From Cliona cf. orientalis (Eukaryota > Porifera > Demospongiae > Clionaida > Clionaidae): a DNA stretch of 64,000 bases. The stretch covers positions 36,524,851 through 36,588,850 of the forward strand of contig OZ005689.1 of assembly GCA_963930775.1 (NCBI GenBank), read 5' to 3'. Every line of letters starts with the position of its first letter. The stretch's first letter is position 1. Below, piece after piece: positions 45,609-56,903 of the stretch. The notes under the pieces are model-generated. The model was not told the DNA's origin, ran no database searches, and saw nothing but the letters and a program-made list of their open reading frames with translations. Position numbers and translations under genes: made by a program.

Positions 45609-45834
45609 ATATACTTAGTAAGTGTGCATAGCTGGTATTTTGGTGTGTGCATACTACATGCCGCAGGGGGCAACGTCAGTGGATATTCTTCCACCATGAT
45701 TAGTTCAGTAGACCTGCCGGGGGAACTGGAGGACGAGGATCGGAGAGCCGTCTAACACACTGTAGGTAGGAGAGAAAAGACTAACAATTATAATAATAAT
45801 AATAATTCCATTATAGTACCTACACAGTATAATA

Positions 45835-46064
45835 TACCGTATCCGATCTAATTAACGCACCATGAAAAAATAATTACGAGTGCTGGGTAGCACGCCATTA
45901 GAGCATGAAAATTACCCTTTGTGACCATGTGGCGCGCAAAATTTGTACACCAAAATATAGGGACGCGTGGGTGGGTGCATTTAAATAGAGGGTGAAAATT
46001 GTACTTCAGGCCAAGGTGGCGCATCTATTAGAGAGGCGTGTTAATCTAATAGATCGGATCAGTA
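45835..46064. mobile_element. TIR element, TACCGTATCCGATC family (block B copy)
   Basis: Counterpart of 18881-19107. Left end TACCGTATCCGATCTAATTA; right end degraded to AGATCGGATCAGTA. Confidence 0.65.
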
Positions 46065-46409
46065 CCTAATAAATTACAAAAAAACATCTCATGGAAGTTT
46101 ATTTCCATACCTTTTTTTATTTGCTTCGCTACTGGGCTATTCTGAACGCATTCTCAGTAGAAACCTTTTCTAGAGTTAGCTTTCAACTGCTATCACATTG
46201 CTGGTTCCAGGTCAGCCTACATGATTATATACAGCGGTATGAAGGAGGCTCTGAATCAGTTTATGAGTGCTTGCCTCACTAACTTTCGACTGTCCGACTT
46301 CTATCCCGGAAAGATCTGTCAAACTACACCGCCGTTTCTCTTCGCGATCATCTCTGTCGATGTTCTCCTCTCTCTACTGTCAGCACCTCAGCACAGCCTC
46401 ATGGTGGCT

Positions 46410-46417
46410 ATCTACGT
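46410..46417. repeat. Left target-site duplication of the 15.3-kb element
   Basis: ATCTACGT, repeated at 61674-61681 directly outside the other TIR. If the terminal T/A is counted as part of the element, the duplication would be TCTACG (6 bp). Confidence 0.85.
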
Positions 46418-46764
46418 ATGGAATACCATTTGTTTCAATACTTTCATAATATTTTTCCGCGTCATTTATGCGCGTTAATAATTTCCAACGCGCTATATTT
46501 TATTATTTACGCGCGCAAACTTGCATCAAAGCGCCATAACTTCAGTTTATACGCGAGAATATCTCCTCCGCAACGCTTCTTTTGTTCACCCGCCTACTTA
46601 TCTGTAACGCGGGACATTCTGTGCCCAAGCGCCACCAATGCGCGCTAACTGGCGTCAAGACCACGCCCCCGTTTTGCTCGGAGCGCGAGTACTGCGCATG
46701 CATCGCTTGGCAAACCACACCCTCTCCGCGTAATATTTTATCTTCTCTACTTCGCGCCCGAATA
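46418..46764 (+). repeat. Left 347-bp terminal inverted repeat
   Basis: Begins ATGGAATACCATTTGTTTC and ends TTCGCGCCCGAATA. Comparison base by base with the right TIR shows one difference, CATGCATCGC here and CATGCGTCGC there. It is rich in ACGCGCG and GCGC words (about 46465-46530, 46640-46710), which could be binding sites. Confidence 0.95.
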
Positions 46765-46808
46765 ATTATTACTCTCGCAATAATAACGACGTGATGCACG
46801 CGCATGCG

Positions 46809-46817
46809 TATAAAAAA
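46809..46817 (+). promoter_or_regulatory. TATA box of the SAM-HECT gene
   Basis: TATAAAAAA stands 54 bp before the ATG at 46863 and 45 bp inside the left TIR. The spacing leaves room for a start site about 30 bp downstream and a short leader, so the gene is driven from the element end. Confidence 0.6.
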
Positions 46818-46862
46818 CCGCATCTACACGTGGTTCTTCCTCTGCTGCGCTACATCTACGCA

Positions 46863-49800
46863 ATGGCTTCTAGATCTCAGTTGGAACAGGCTCTGCAAAC
46901 CGCTGGTTTGACCAGTTTGATCGACAAATTCCGCGTTGAAAAGGTAGGCCATAATTTCTTTGTATAAAGCATGTGAACACAGCTATGGAGCTTATTTTGT
47001 GTCAAAAATCATGGATTTGATTTTTAGAGTGAAATACAATGTGATCAGGCAATATCAACTTCAAATTTGATATTCAATTTGATTTTCTGTTCGATTTTCA
47101 ATTTATGATCTTCAATTTGATTTTTCATTTGATTTTCTGTTCAATTTTCGCTTTGACTTTCGATTGTTCACATTCCATTGTTCTATAACCCAGATCAGGT
47201 TCCTATGCTCATTTTCATGAGTGTAATGCTGTCTCTCAACAATAATTTACTTGCCTGGCGACCTTTATTAGTTTTTATTAGCAAGAATTAACCACTGCTG
47301 TGAGGTTCCTATCATTCGACTTGAGAGCAATATTTCACTTCGGTTTGTGCTGTATTGATTGTAATAAAGGTAACGATGCAAGTTAAACGTAATTATTGTT
47401 GAGAGAGGATTGCACTTTAATGAAAATGACCATATAGAATAATGGAATATGAAACGATTGAAAAGCAAGCAAAAATTGAACAGAGAATCAAGTGAAACTC
47501 AAATTGAAGATCACATTGTGAAAATCAAATTGAAAATCGAATGGAAAATCAAATTGAAAATCAAATTGAAAATCAAATCGAAAATCGAATTGAAAATCAA
47601 ATCGAAAATCAAATTGAAAATCAAATTGAAAATCGAATGAAAAGTCAAAATTTAAACTACGAACAAACTGAAAACTTTGTTTCACAGTTGATATTGCCCG
47701 ATCACATTATATTTCACATTCTAAATCAAAATTCTGATTTTTGACACAAAATAAGCTCCATACACAGCTACTCTAGTTCATAATAAAAAAAAAACTTTAG
47801 GTTACTGTAGAGGTAATCCCTCTGATGAACGACGAAGATTTGAAGAAACTAGGGGTTACTCATCTTGGTGATCGAGTAATTCTAAGGAACATTTGCAAGA
47901 ACTTGCAACGTAAGCTAGGGATTGTTACTTTTGCCTGTCATGCCCACCTATGGCTTTAAATCACGCCCATTTGGCGTTAAGGTACCATTTAATTGCGTGG
48001 GCGTGAGCGTCAGGAATGGCTAATTCAATTAGCGAATCGTGAAGGGGCGTGGCCGAAGAGGCCATACGAGTGCTTTTGGTCGAAGGTGGGCGTGTCCAGA
48101 ATCGGCCAGGGATGATTATGCACGTGTAATTAGCGACCGGAAGTGGCCCCTGAAGAAAAGGCCGGTAATTGAGCAAGATCAAAGCATTCTTGCTTAACTA
48201 TTAACCGCAACGACTTATTACACACTCATACCTGCCAACCTGCGGATAGTCTTGTGCTTGAAATTTGTATAAAATGTGCTTGATTTGGGGCATTTTTGCT
48301 TGATAATGCTGCTAGCTTCTCAAAAATGTATTAGCATATATGGGCCAGGTTCTCACAAAAAATGAGGGATTTAGTGATTTTTGTGAGGGATGGGTACCAT
48401 TTTTGCTTGAAATCAAGCAGAAAGCTGGATGGTTGGTAGGTATGCACACTAAGTAGTTACAACCTAAGATAAAAGAATATATGAGTGTGTAATGTAATGT
48501 AATAAATGTAATGTAATGTAATGTAATGTAATGTAATGTAAATAATGCATTCGAAGCACAGGAAAAGGTATTGTGCAATAATTTTTATATCAGCATGTAG
48601 AGTGGATCAAAAATAATAATTGAATCGTCTCAGATTTTTGATTTTCACTTTCAGTTTTGAAATACGAGTTGTAGTAGTTTCTGACCACTAAAGCATGCAG
48701 GAAATGACTTCTATCCAGATGGTGCAATGGTTAAGCTCAGTGTCTGCCAACCAGTGTCAAATGCGTGCACTGGTTCGAATCCCACCCGGGACCAATTTTT
48801 TTCCATCTTTTTTTTTCACTGCCAGTGATGCTGGGAAGGCAGTCTACATACACAAATAACATTCCATGGGTGATGCTCCTTATGTTGGATCTAGACTGGG
48901 GGATGATTACATATACAAGCCCCAAGTCACTCTCAAATACACAGATCTCAGATGTCACGTTGTACATTAGTATTATGACGTTATAGTGGGTATAGTAATC
49001 AATGTTTACAAGTTGAGATTTTCTGCCTTACCACATACCTGACCTATTGTAGCAGACATATATGATAGGAACTGGTGACATACCGCTAACAAATTACTTG
49101 TTGATAAAATTCTTTTATCTTAGGTTGTGGTTTAGCTTGAAAAAAAGAAAAAATTTAATATAAATAATTAATGTTTGAGACTCAGGGAAGCAGTTCATGA
49201 CAAGATTTTTATATGAGCACGCAGAATGGATCGCACCTGCAAATTTAAATGAAGCGGAATTTTGATTTACGCCTTAGAATTAAAGTTACGGCCCTTTGAA
49301 GTTTCCTAGGAAGCCATACATTTGCAATGTTTGCCCATAAAAAAATTACGGGCACGCAGAAAAAAAAATAACGGGCGCGCGGGGTACGTTGACGACCCTT
49401 TACCAAACATTGTGCATATGGCTATTTTGATACCTGCTTGCATTACTATGCATGCAGTTCGACTATGTGGTGGTTTTCGGATGTTTTTTTCTGCTTAGTG
49501 TGTGGTCCCCTTGAAAAAAAAAAAAAAAAAAAAGAAAAAAAAGAAAAAGCTAATTAGGCCTAATTAAGCATGTGGGCGTGTTCCTGGCACTGTGTGGAGT
49601 GTGTGCGTGTGCGTTAATGCAGGTTTTATTGCTTCCGATTGGGCGTGGCTTCACAGGCCAGTGCTTGGACATCGGCGCCTGGGACTTGGCCCCGGCGATA
49701 GGTGGGCGTGTCCCGGATGCGGTGGTGACCTTTGAACCCGTCCAGGAGGCTTTGGGGGCGTGGTAGGAGGTCAAAGGTGAGGCCATGTCTGTTAATGAGG

Positions 49801-52800
49801 CACTGTACGGCGGTGCGATCGAGGGGCCTGTACGGCTGGACGGAAGCTGACGATGCATTAGACCCTGATTATTAAGCTGATACCAAACCTCAAAGTTCAT
49901 TAGTTTTACTCTTGTATGTGTTGTGTATGCACTATGATTATGGCTGTCCCTTTTAGGAGAAAGTGTGGTTAATGAAGAGATTAAGAACATTTTCCCATCA
50001 ACATCTGCTCCACCTACTTCACAAAGTCTCGGCCACCAGGATGTACTTGCTCGTGCTGACAGATTGCTTACCCAGCTACGCAAGAAACCAGCCTCTCTCT
50101 CTGAAAAGCATGTTCGTCGTCGACGCAAGTATACTGGAAAGAGTCGAGAATATCAAAGAAATCTGGTTGTGATCGACTATCCTGGAAAGAAGCTTCCTGC
50201 TGTGCAAGTTTTGCACGATTATGACAAAGTGTATGAGGGCAGTTTTTCTTTCACTAGTGCTATGAGTGAGGATTCTATCCGTGAAGAGATAGCCCAGCTA
50301 ATGCAAGAGAAAACAAGCGACTTGTATGATTTTACTTCAGTTGAACCTGATGATTTTGAGTTTGTCAAATGTGTTAACAAACGCGTAAGGGTTCCGGATG
50401 GAAAAGCTTGTTATGATGGTGATGGGATTCGTGATCTTTATCGTTGTGCTAACATATATGTAAGACTGACTAAATCATTCAGCAAATATGAGGTAAGAAT
50501 GCATTTCATTTACACAAAAACCAGCATTCCCAAACATGTAACAATCCAGCTCCAATATATACTTACTTTACATTCGATGGAGATGAGAGGTCACCTTATG
50601 TGTTATTGTGTGTTAACCATTTAGAGGAAATTTTGTGTTGCCCAATAGTCAAGGATCCCCTATCAGTATACACGAGGGCCCCAAGATTCAGCCTAATCTG
50701 CTCGCACATTGTATGTATGTTCACATTCGGTCACGCACATTTTATGTCATTAACATGTACTTGTTGGCAGGCTACACTAATAGGATGCAATCTTTGTACA
50801 CTAATAATAATTCTTACCAGGAAATTCCCGCCAAAAAATGTCCATAGACTCTATTTTCATACAAAAACCCTGCATATTGTATCATAGCATGATTGTCATA
50901 ATCAGAACATACCTGATGTATTTTAGATATTCACCCTTCCTCTAACTACAACCTCTAAACTTGTTATCTGGACACTTTCACTTTATTATATGAAGACCAA
51001 TCCACAGTGATCCGGAAATTGTTGTGCACACTTGGTTACTGATCAGTGTTCTCCCCAGCATACTTAAGGGATAGGGGGCCCCCATCCCTTAGTGCTGATT
51101 TGTCTTTGAAGTTGGATTGGGGTGGAGCCAAAATCTTTGATGTGGACACTAGCTCCACCCAAAATAATGCCTTCCCCTATGCCTTCAATTTTGGCTGGGG
51201 AGAACACTGCTGATATCAGCAAGAATTAAATGTTGGGGTCTGTGTGTATGCTGTGTTGTTTTAAGACTTATTCATACACGTTGGAATGTACATGTAAAAG
51301 GACTGGAGGGCTCGGTATGCAAACAGAGGGCCTTAGGCTAATAATATTATTATAGACAGAGCACTGTTTGAAACGAGTAATTACTATGCCATCATACACA
51401 GGTACGTGAGTCAAATACCACTTCTTCACATGATGGCAATTCTGATGCTGGCAGCAGTGCTTCTGGACAGCCTGGGGTTTCTGACAATGATGATGTTGTT
51501 CGCAGCACTGTGGATAATGCTTCATCACATGATTACAACCTTGATTTGGATTTAGATGTCTCCGATCTTCCTGTTGTTGACCTAACCACAAACGGGAAGA
51601 GTGATTCAGGAGTTGTCAAGAGTAGTGATCGCTCATGTGGACAATCTTCTTACGAGTATGTAAAAATATACAGTAATTACCTCTTGTACTCTATTACTAA
51701 TAATTATTGGACACTGTGCTTGCTTATGTGAAAAAGGCTTGGCCTTAGTGCTATTCAAACTAGAGCTCCCTAGAGCACAAAACCTCGGTGTGTTATATAC
51801 ATGGTATTACCCTATATGAAATCTTATGCATGTTACATACATGTTGACCTGAACATGCCTGTAACATGAATGTTCTACTCATGTGTAGTGCATATCAAGA
51901 CAACATGCATGTTACAGTAGGGGCAAAAGGTATGTTGTATGCATGTCAAATAAGGTAGCATGCACAGTGCATGTAGCAGGAGTAACAGGCATATAACAGG
52001 CAAGTGACATGCATGTTTCATGTGAGTGACATGACATAATAGATGCATGTTAAAAAGTATAATATGTACTAAGTATTATCATATAGGTATTTGTTCTGAA
52101 TCTCTGACGTTTAAATGTATGCTGATCCCATCCCACCTCGATCTATATGCATACATGTGTACATGTATGTGTACACAGATGAGGAAATCGATTTTTAACT
52201 TCTTAATCGCCTGTTTTAATGCTTAATTATTTACGCATGTTACATGCATGGAAGATGTCCCATTCCATGCATGTTACATGAAACATGTATGCTACATGCA
52301 TGTAGATACAAATGGAACCTGCATATAACATGCGCCAAAATTAGTGTATGTCATCACCTGAAATGTAACATGCATATTAAATGCACGAGATTTTGCATAG
52401 ATGTTTCAGTGGTGCGTACAGAAAAGGGAATAAAGGGCTGGGGACGAGGCTAAGGGCTAAGGAAGAGGCTAATGTTATACTCGCACAGCAGTAGGTTCAA
52501 CAGCTCACAGCTTCTTCAAAACCCTGGTGCGAAACTTAAGTACACTAAGCAGTATTACATGTCCAATATTATCGCTCACTTGAGTCTAAGCACTGCATGA
52601 TAGCTGGGGGAAAGACAAGGTAGAATCATGCAGCAAATGATACCAAACTGGCGAACAAAGCGTTTTTGATAAAATTCACACAAATAATATGTTTGAATCT
52701 TATACCACCGCACTTTGGACTCACAAACAAGGTTTGTAGTAATAACGGACAGATGGACACACAGAACAACCGCTGTAATCCTCAGACACATGCGACGACT

Positions 52801-55713
52801 GTTAAAAATATTGATCACTATAATATTATTATACTGAGGTGGGTGCGGAGGGATTTGAACACACCCTGCTGTACTCTATATGCATATAATTCCGGCTGTA
52901 CCATCACATTGATTGCAGTGATTGTGTGCATGCATGCACAGAGACATGGATATGTTATTGCAACATATAAAAGTTATCTGACAGTAATTAGGGTGCATGA
53001 GGTGCATGGTCGAGTGCACCCCAATTTCTGTCATGATTATTTTGTTGGTATTTCACTCTGTTCATTATTGGCCTACTTTATGATGACCCAACCCCTTCCC
53101 ATAGCTGGCTAATTGCCTTAAAAATTTTGGTTGCTAGGCAACTACCCACAAACATGCATACATGTACACACAATGTCATACATACCCTACACACATACAC
53201 ACCCATACACACAAGTCAACACTGATTATCTGCTCTGCAATACAAAGGTGCAGTGTGAGTAGGGTGTGCATGCAAGGGTGCTGTTATTTTAATTCTGTAG
53301 TATCTTACCATAAATTTAATATTGTGCAGAACCTTCATTGATCTATTATCTGAAGATGAGCCCGATGACGACCTTCTCATTCAATCAAGCATTGAAGCCA
53401 GTATTCTTGATGGGTAAGTCTATTATAATTATTATCAATTGGAGCTCTTATTGTTAAATTTATCACAGGATCAACAGAGTTGAACCACCTGCCAATGTAA
53501 ACATTGATCAGGTATTGAGGGACCACGCACACACTGCAGCCAAAATTCAAGAAATTCCAGAAGATCGCCAAAGGATAACAATCCGCCGTCGTCTGATTTG
53601 GGAGGATACCAAAAGAGCACTCGAACGACCATCATTCAATCCTTATGTAGGACTTCACATAGACTTTGTAGGAGAGGGTGCTCAAGATGCAGGTGGTCCA
53701 CTACGTGAATTTTTCCACTTTCTCTGGAGTGCAATGTCGAAGGATGGCAGTATCTTCACTGGACAAGAGGATAAACGCCTACTCACTCACAATGTCATGT
53801 CACTACAGAAAGGATACTATTCTCTTGTTGGAAGGTGCATTAGCTTAGCATTGGTGTATGGCGGTACTGGTCCTCATTTTTTCTCTGAATCAGTCACCTC
53901 ATATATATTCAATGAAGATAATGCAGCTATCGAAGAAATTTCGGATGATATGTTGCGACGCAAAATTCGTAAGGTAAGATACATACCATGTTCGAGGAAA
54001 TTATTTTCACTGGAAAGAATTTCGCCAACCCCAGCTAATTTCATATTGCAGAAAGTTTTGATGAAATAAAATTTGGCCAAATTGGTAAAGGTTACCATGT
54101 CCTCTGTAATACTACATGTAGTGGTGATGAAATCATCTGTGTGGGGCAAGCCTTCGTGAAAGTCACCTATACTTTGTTAGCTGGTAGCCACAAGCTAGTG
54201 GCCACAAGCAGGGTCCAATTAACTCTGAGTGTATACAATATATGTATAGCCAGGGGACAAACCTCCATGCAAACCCGACCTACTATATTATTATTATATC
54301 ATTTTGGTTTCTGACTAGCCTAGCTTCGTGGAATCTGTACACAACCTTAGCATGACATACATATAATACATGCACATAATAGTATAAGATATTGGTTTAC
54401 ATGGCAGCTATGCAGTACACATGACGCTGTATTTATCCCAAATACAGTACCAATACCTGTTCATGAGTTCAATCAAGTGCAGGGTTAGTTAGTAGTCCAA
54501 TACTCCAAGCATACAGGTGAGGCTGGGCATAATAGTCACAGCCATGTGCTGTACATGCTGGAGTCATGCATGCTGTGTACGTAGTCAATGTCTGTTAATA
54601 TCTTCTTTACCATGCATGCTATTTACCTTCTAGTACCCTTTCACAGACAAATTGAGCTCGATAGCATGTTCTAGCTGGGTGAGCCCCTTGCCTTGCCTTG
54701 CCTACCTGTACTGTAAAATTAATTATAAAGATCATGTGTTTTACCTCTCTTCTACCTCTCTTGTGATGCTATATTAATTGAACATACTCCACAGATAAGA
54801 GAATGTAGCAGTGATAATGAACTTAAGCAGCTTCTCGGTTCCGAAGACTACAACTTCCGATACGATGCTGGGGTATGCATGCCATCAACAGCAGTTTCAC
54901 TTAAACAAAAGGAAGATATCGCACTAGCATTGGCCAAACATTACCTGCTATATTCCACCATGGCAGAACTTGAGCAGTTGAAGCAGGGTTTGAAGGAACT
55001 GGGGATACTGAATTTGCTACATGCTCATTCAAAAGTGCTTAAGCCTTTATTTCTTGCCAGTGGAAAGCCTCAACTGAGTCCTTCAACTGTTATCAACATG
55101 TTTAAAGTGATATGGTCACCAGTTGGCTCAAACCAACGGGACAAAGAAGAGGCAGTAATACTTGGATGGACAGAATATATACACGGCCTTAAAGGTAGCA
55201 ACCGATTACCTTGCATGCATGATATATAATAACGATATCCCAGATAGGAACCCACCTACTTCGGGGTCAATAATAATTATTATTAGTGGTTTTCTTACAA
55301 ACTTGTATTTTAGGAATGAGCAGTCTGAGATTGTCCTGTACTTACGATTTTGATCTTGCCCGATCATAATTCATGATTTTTATTGCACCATAAAAGTACT
55401 TTCTTTATAATAATTGCTAATTTTTTTCCACATAGATGGAAGATTAATACACAATGAGGATCCCGATGGAGAGGACTTTTTCATTGACTTAGGAAGTGTT
55501 TTAATTTTCACAACCGGAGCAGATCATGTACCTCCAGTGGGATTTGGTGTCAGTTGTAGTCCAGAAATTAGGTTTGAAAAGGAAAATCGACTTCCACATG
55601 CTTCAACTTGTGGCCCAACTCTTTACCTTCCATTACGTATGGATGATCCTGACAAATTTAGCCAGCAGATGGACTTTGCAATATGTAATGCTCATGGTTA
55701 TGGAAAGCCCTGA
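46863..55713 (+). CDS. SAM-domain HECT E3 ubiquitin ligase
   Basis: Predicted exons 46863-46943, 47801-47909, 49957-50492, 51402-51655, 53330-53413, 53469-53973, 54795-55194 and 55436-55713 all have GT/AG borders and matching phases, giving 748 residues. Exons 1-2 encode a SAM domain (LEQALQTAGLTSLIDKF, EDLKKLGVTHLGDRVIL). Exon 3 is basic, then an unassigned conserved region (NLVVIDYPGKK...). Exon 4 is acidic and Ser-rich. Exon 5 has a UIM-like DDDLLIQSSIEAS. Exons 6-8 are a HECT domain: VGEGAQDAGGPLREFFHFLW in the N lobe and LIFTTGADHVPPVGFG then LPHASTCGPTLYLPL in the C lobe, with the thioester cysteine at about residue 715 (nt 55609-55611). It transfers ubiquitin from an E2 to a substrate. 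It is cargo of the 15.3-kb element and resembles multicopy G2E3-like HECT genes. Confidence 0.9.
46984..47762. mobile_element. MITE in intron 1 of the HECT gene, minisatellite core
   Basis: Ends TATGGAGCTTATTTTGTGTC and GACACAAAATAAGCTCCATA are perfect inverted complements with TA termini. The right half holds about ten units of a 12-bp repeat (AAAATCAAATTG variants, 47515-47640), and the left half holds inverted relatives (TTCAATTTGATTTTC, 47075-47160), so the whole core can pair. Related ends lie near 16319 and 44200. Confidence 0.75.
48489..48543. repeat. TAATG microsatellite
   Basis: About nine TAATG units with one interruption (TAATAAATG), in intron 2 of the HECT gene. Frames crossing it are artefacts. 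Confidence 0.85.
48717..48800 (+). mobile_element. tRNA-derived SINE head
   Basis: A box TGGTGCAATGGTTAAG (48720-48735) and B box GGTTCGAATCCC (48772-48783) at tRNA-like spacing, followed by a T run at 48794. The T stem does not pair (only two of five base pairs) and no acceptor stem forms, so this is not a functional tRNA gene. It lies in intron 2 of the HECT gene. Confidence 0.6.
51656..53041. other. Intron 4 of the HECT gene: ATG/CAT-rich repeats and MITE debris
   Basis: No coding exon is needed here for phase. It contains a CTAGAGCTCCCTAGAGCAC start resembling the Helitron-like end (51761), a 600-bp stretch (about 51790-52430) saturated with palindromic CATGCATG and TGTTACATG words, a solo GGGGACGAGGCTA MITE end (52440) and a hairpin element (52976-53036). 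Confidence 0.55.
53042..53152. mobile_element. X-box-bearing MITE, third copy
   Basis: Arms TTGTTGGTATTTC and CAACTACCCACAA; GTTGCTAGGCAAC is at 53130-53142. It lies in intron 4 of the HECT gene with the same upstream hairpin neighbour as at 27530-27709. Confidence 0.7.
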
Positions 55714-56050
55714 CTGTATGAAATTAAGCTTGTGGGTCATACTGTTAACAATCTTGCACTTTACCATTATCTTATTCCATTATTCTATATTTAATCATAA
55801 TAACAATTAATATTAATTTTATATTCATTGCTGGCCATGCACTCTCCCTGAAGTTTTCTGCATGACAATTTTCACTTACTGTTCTTCTTGACTCGTTGTT
55901 CTTTCATTATGCCATGAATCATGATGATTATTAATAGTTACTGTAATAATGCTGCTTGCTGAAATATAACATAATAATTATTGTAATGACTTGCATATTC
56001 ATTGCATATTCTGAATGCATGATTCAGACAGTATAATGAATACAATTATA

Positions 56051-56730
56051 TGTGACCGTCCACGAGAAAACCATGCATAATGCGCTGGATATCAATCTGA
56101 GATACAGGCCAATTTAGTCATCTATGGTGATAACTATCGATTTTCACTTTTTCGTATGGATCGATAGAGGAATCATTCCTCTACACAAAAATCTGCGTCG
56201 TAGCTTCTAGAACGCTATACTTACTGAGTTATGGCTCGAAGAAGTCGGCCGTGTAGCTAACATTGGCCGTCCATGATACGGAGCCGTTGCCATAGTTGCA
56301 GGTAGGCAAGCACGGCAGCTGCACAGAAAAAAACTCTCCAGTCACTTCTTTCTTCGAATTTTTGTACTAACGATCTTTAGATACGCTTGTCTTCTTGTTC
56401 TTTTCCATCGAAACGTTGGCTGCTACTCTCGTTCGAGCGTTTTGGCAGCCAGCTAGCTCATTGACTTTGTGGGCGGGGCCACGTATTTACCATAAACGGC
56501 GAGTATACGGACTTCCGCGTGCAACGTACGTAGCAATGTTCATTGCAATTTTTTGCAATACTCGAGTACGGGCGATCCGGGTACATTTTTGCTCATATCT
56601 CCATGACTACACGGGCTAGAGACTTCAAATTTGCTGGAGCAATAGTTCAAAGGTTGTAGTTGGTAATGGTGGCCTTAACTCAAAAATTTTTTTCAGCGCA
56701 TTATGCATGGTTTTCTCGTAGACGGTCACA
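56051..56730. mobile_element. 680-bp TIR element between the convergent genes
   Basis: Ends TGTGACCGTCCACGAGAAAA and TTTTCTCGTAGACGGTCACA are TIRs that continue through CCATGCATAATGCGC. TA flanks both sides. It separates the 3' ends of the HECT and integrase genes and has no coding frame. Confidence 0.8.
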
Positions 56731-56848
56731 TATTATCACACACTCAAAGGGCAAAATATAGAAATAAATGACTGTTATGATGACACGATGCTGGATGCAT
56801 GCTATAATAATTCTTATATAATTATATAGACTAGCTATATAGTAAGTA

Positions 56849-56854
56849 TTTATT
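56849..56854 (-). terminator. Poly(A) signal of the integrase gene
   Basis: AATAAA on the minus strand (TTTATT on plus), about 50 bp past the stop codon of the integrase frame. Confidence 0.55.
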
Positions 56855-56903
56855 ATCTTGTGTGATGACAAATGGCACTAGACTAAGTAGCTATTATACT
56901 CAA

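Larger units (their letters stand above)
41998..46409. other. Non-coding stretch of block B
   Basis: No confident gene. It holds the retroposon-like source segment (about 42905-43250) and MITEs at 44275-44671, 44861-45332, 45481-45608 and 45835-46064, plus a short MISSVDLPGELEDEDRR frame (45696-45755) conserved in block A apart from an indel. A frame encoding MKEALNQFMS...LLSLLSAPQHS (from about 46230) is similar in both blocks but has no gene context. Confidence 0.55.
38515..46417. repeat. Segmental duplication block B
   Basis: Collinear with block A (7180-19470), beginning near GATTGATAGATAAGCTT and ending at CCTCATGGTGGCT, where the 15.3-kb element interrupts. The homology resumes as block C at 61674. 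B lacks the 13040-14633, 17539-18128 and 18350-18700 insertions of A and part of the NLR tail region, but shares its older MITEs. Confidence 0.85.

Noticed and set aside
47449-47744. Frames with ENQIENQIE or KIKLKIK repeats
   Set aside because: Products of the 12-bp minisatellite in a MITE, in several frames and both strands.
48717-48800. Functional tRNA gene
   Set aside because: A and B boxes are present but the T stem and acceptor stem do not pair; treated as a SINE head.
49550-50128. 192-residue minus-strand frame
   Set aside because: Overlaps HECT exon 3 and its upstream intron on the other strand; no motif.
51758-51790. Full Helitron-like element in HECT intron 4
   Set aside because: Only the first about 20 bases resemble the CTAGAGCTC end; no matching GGGGTAA end follows.
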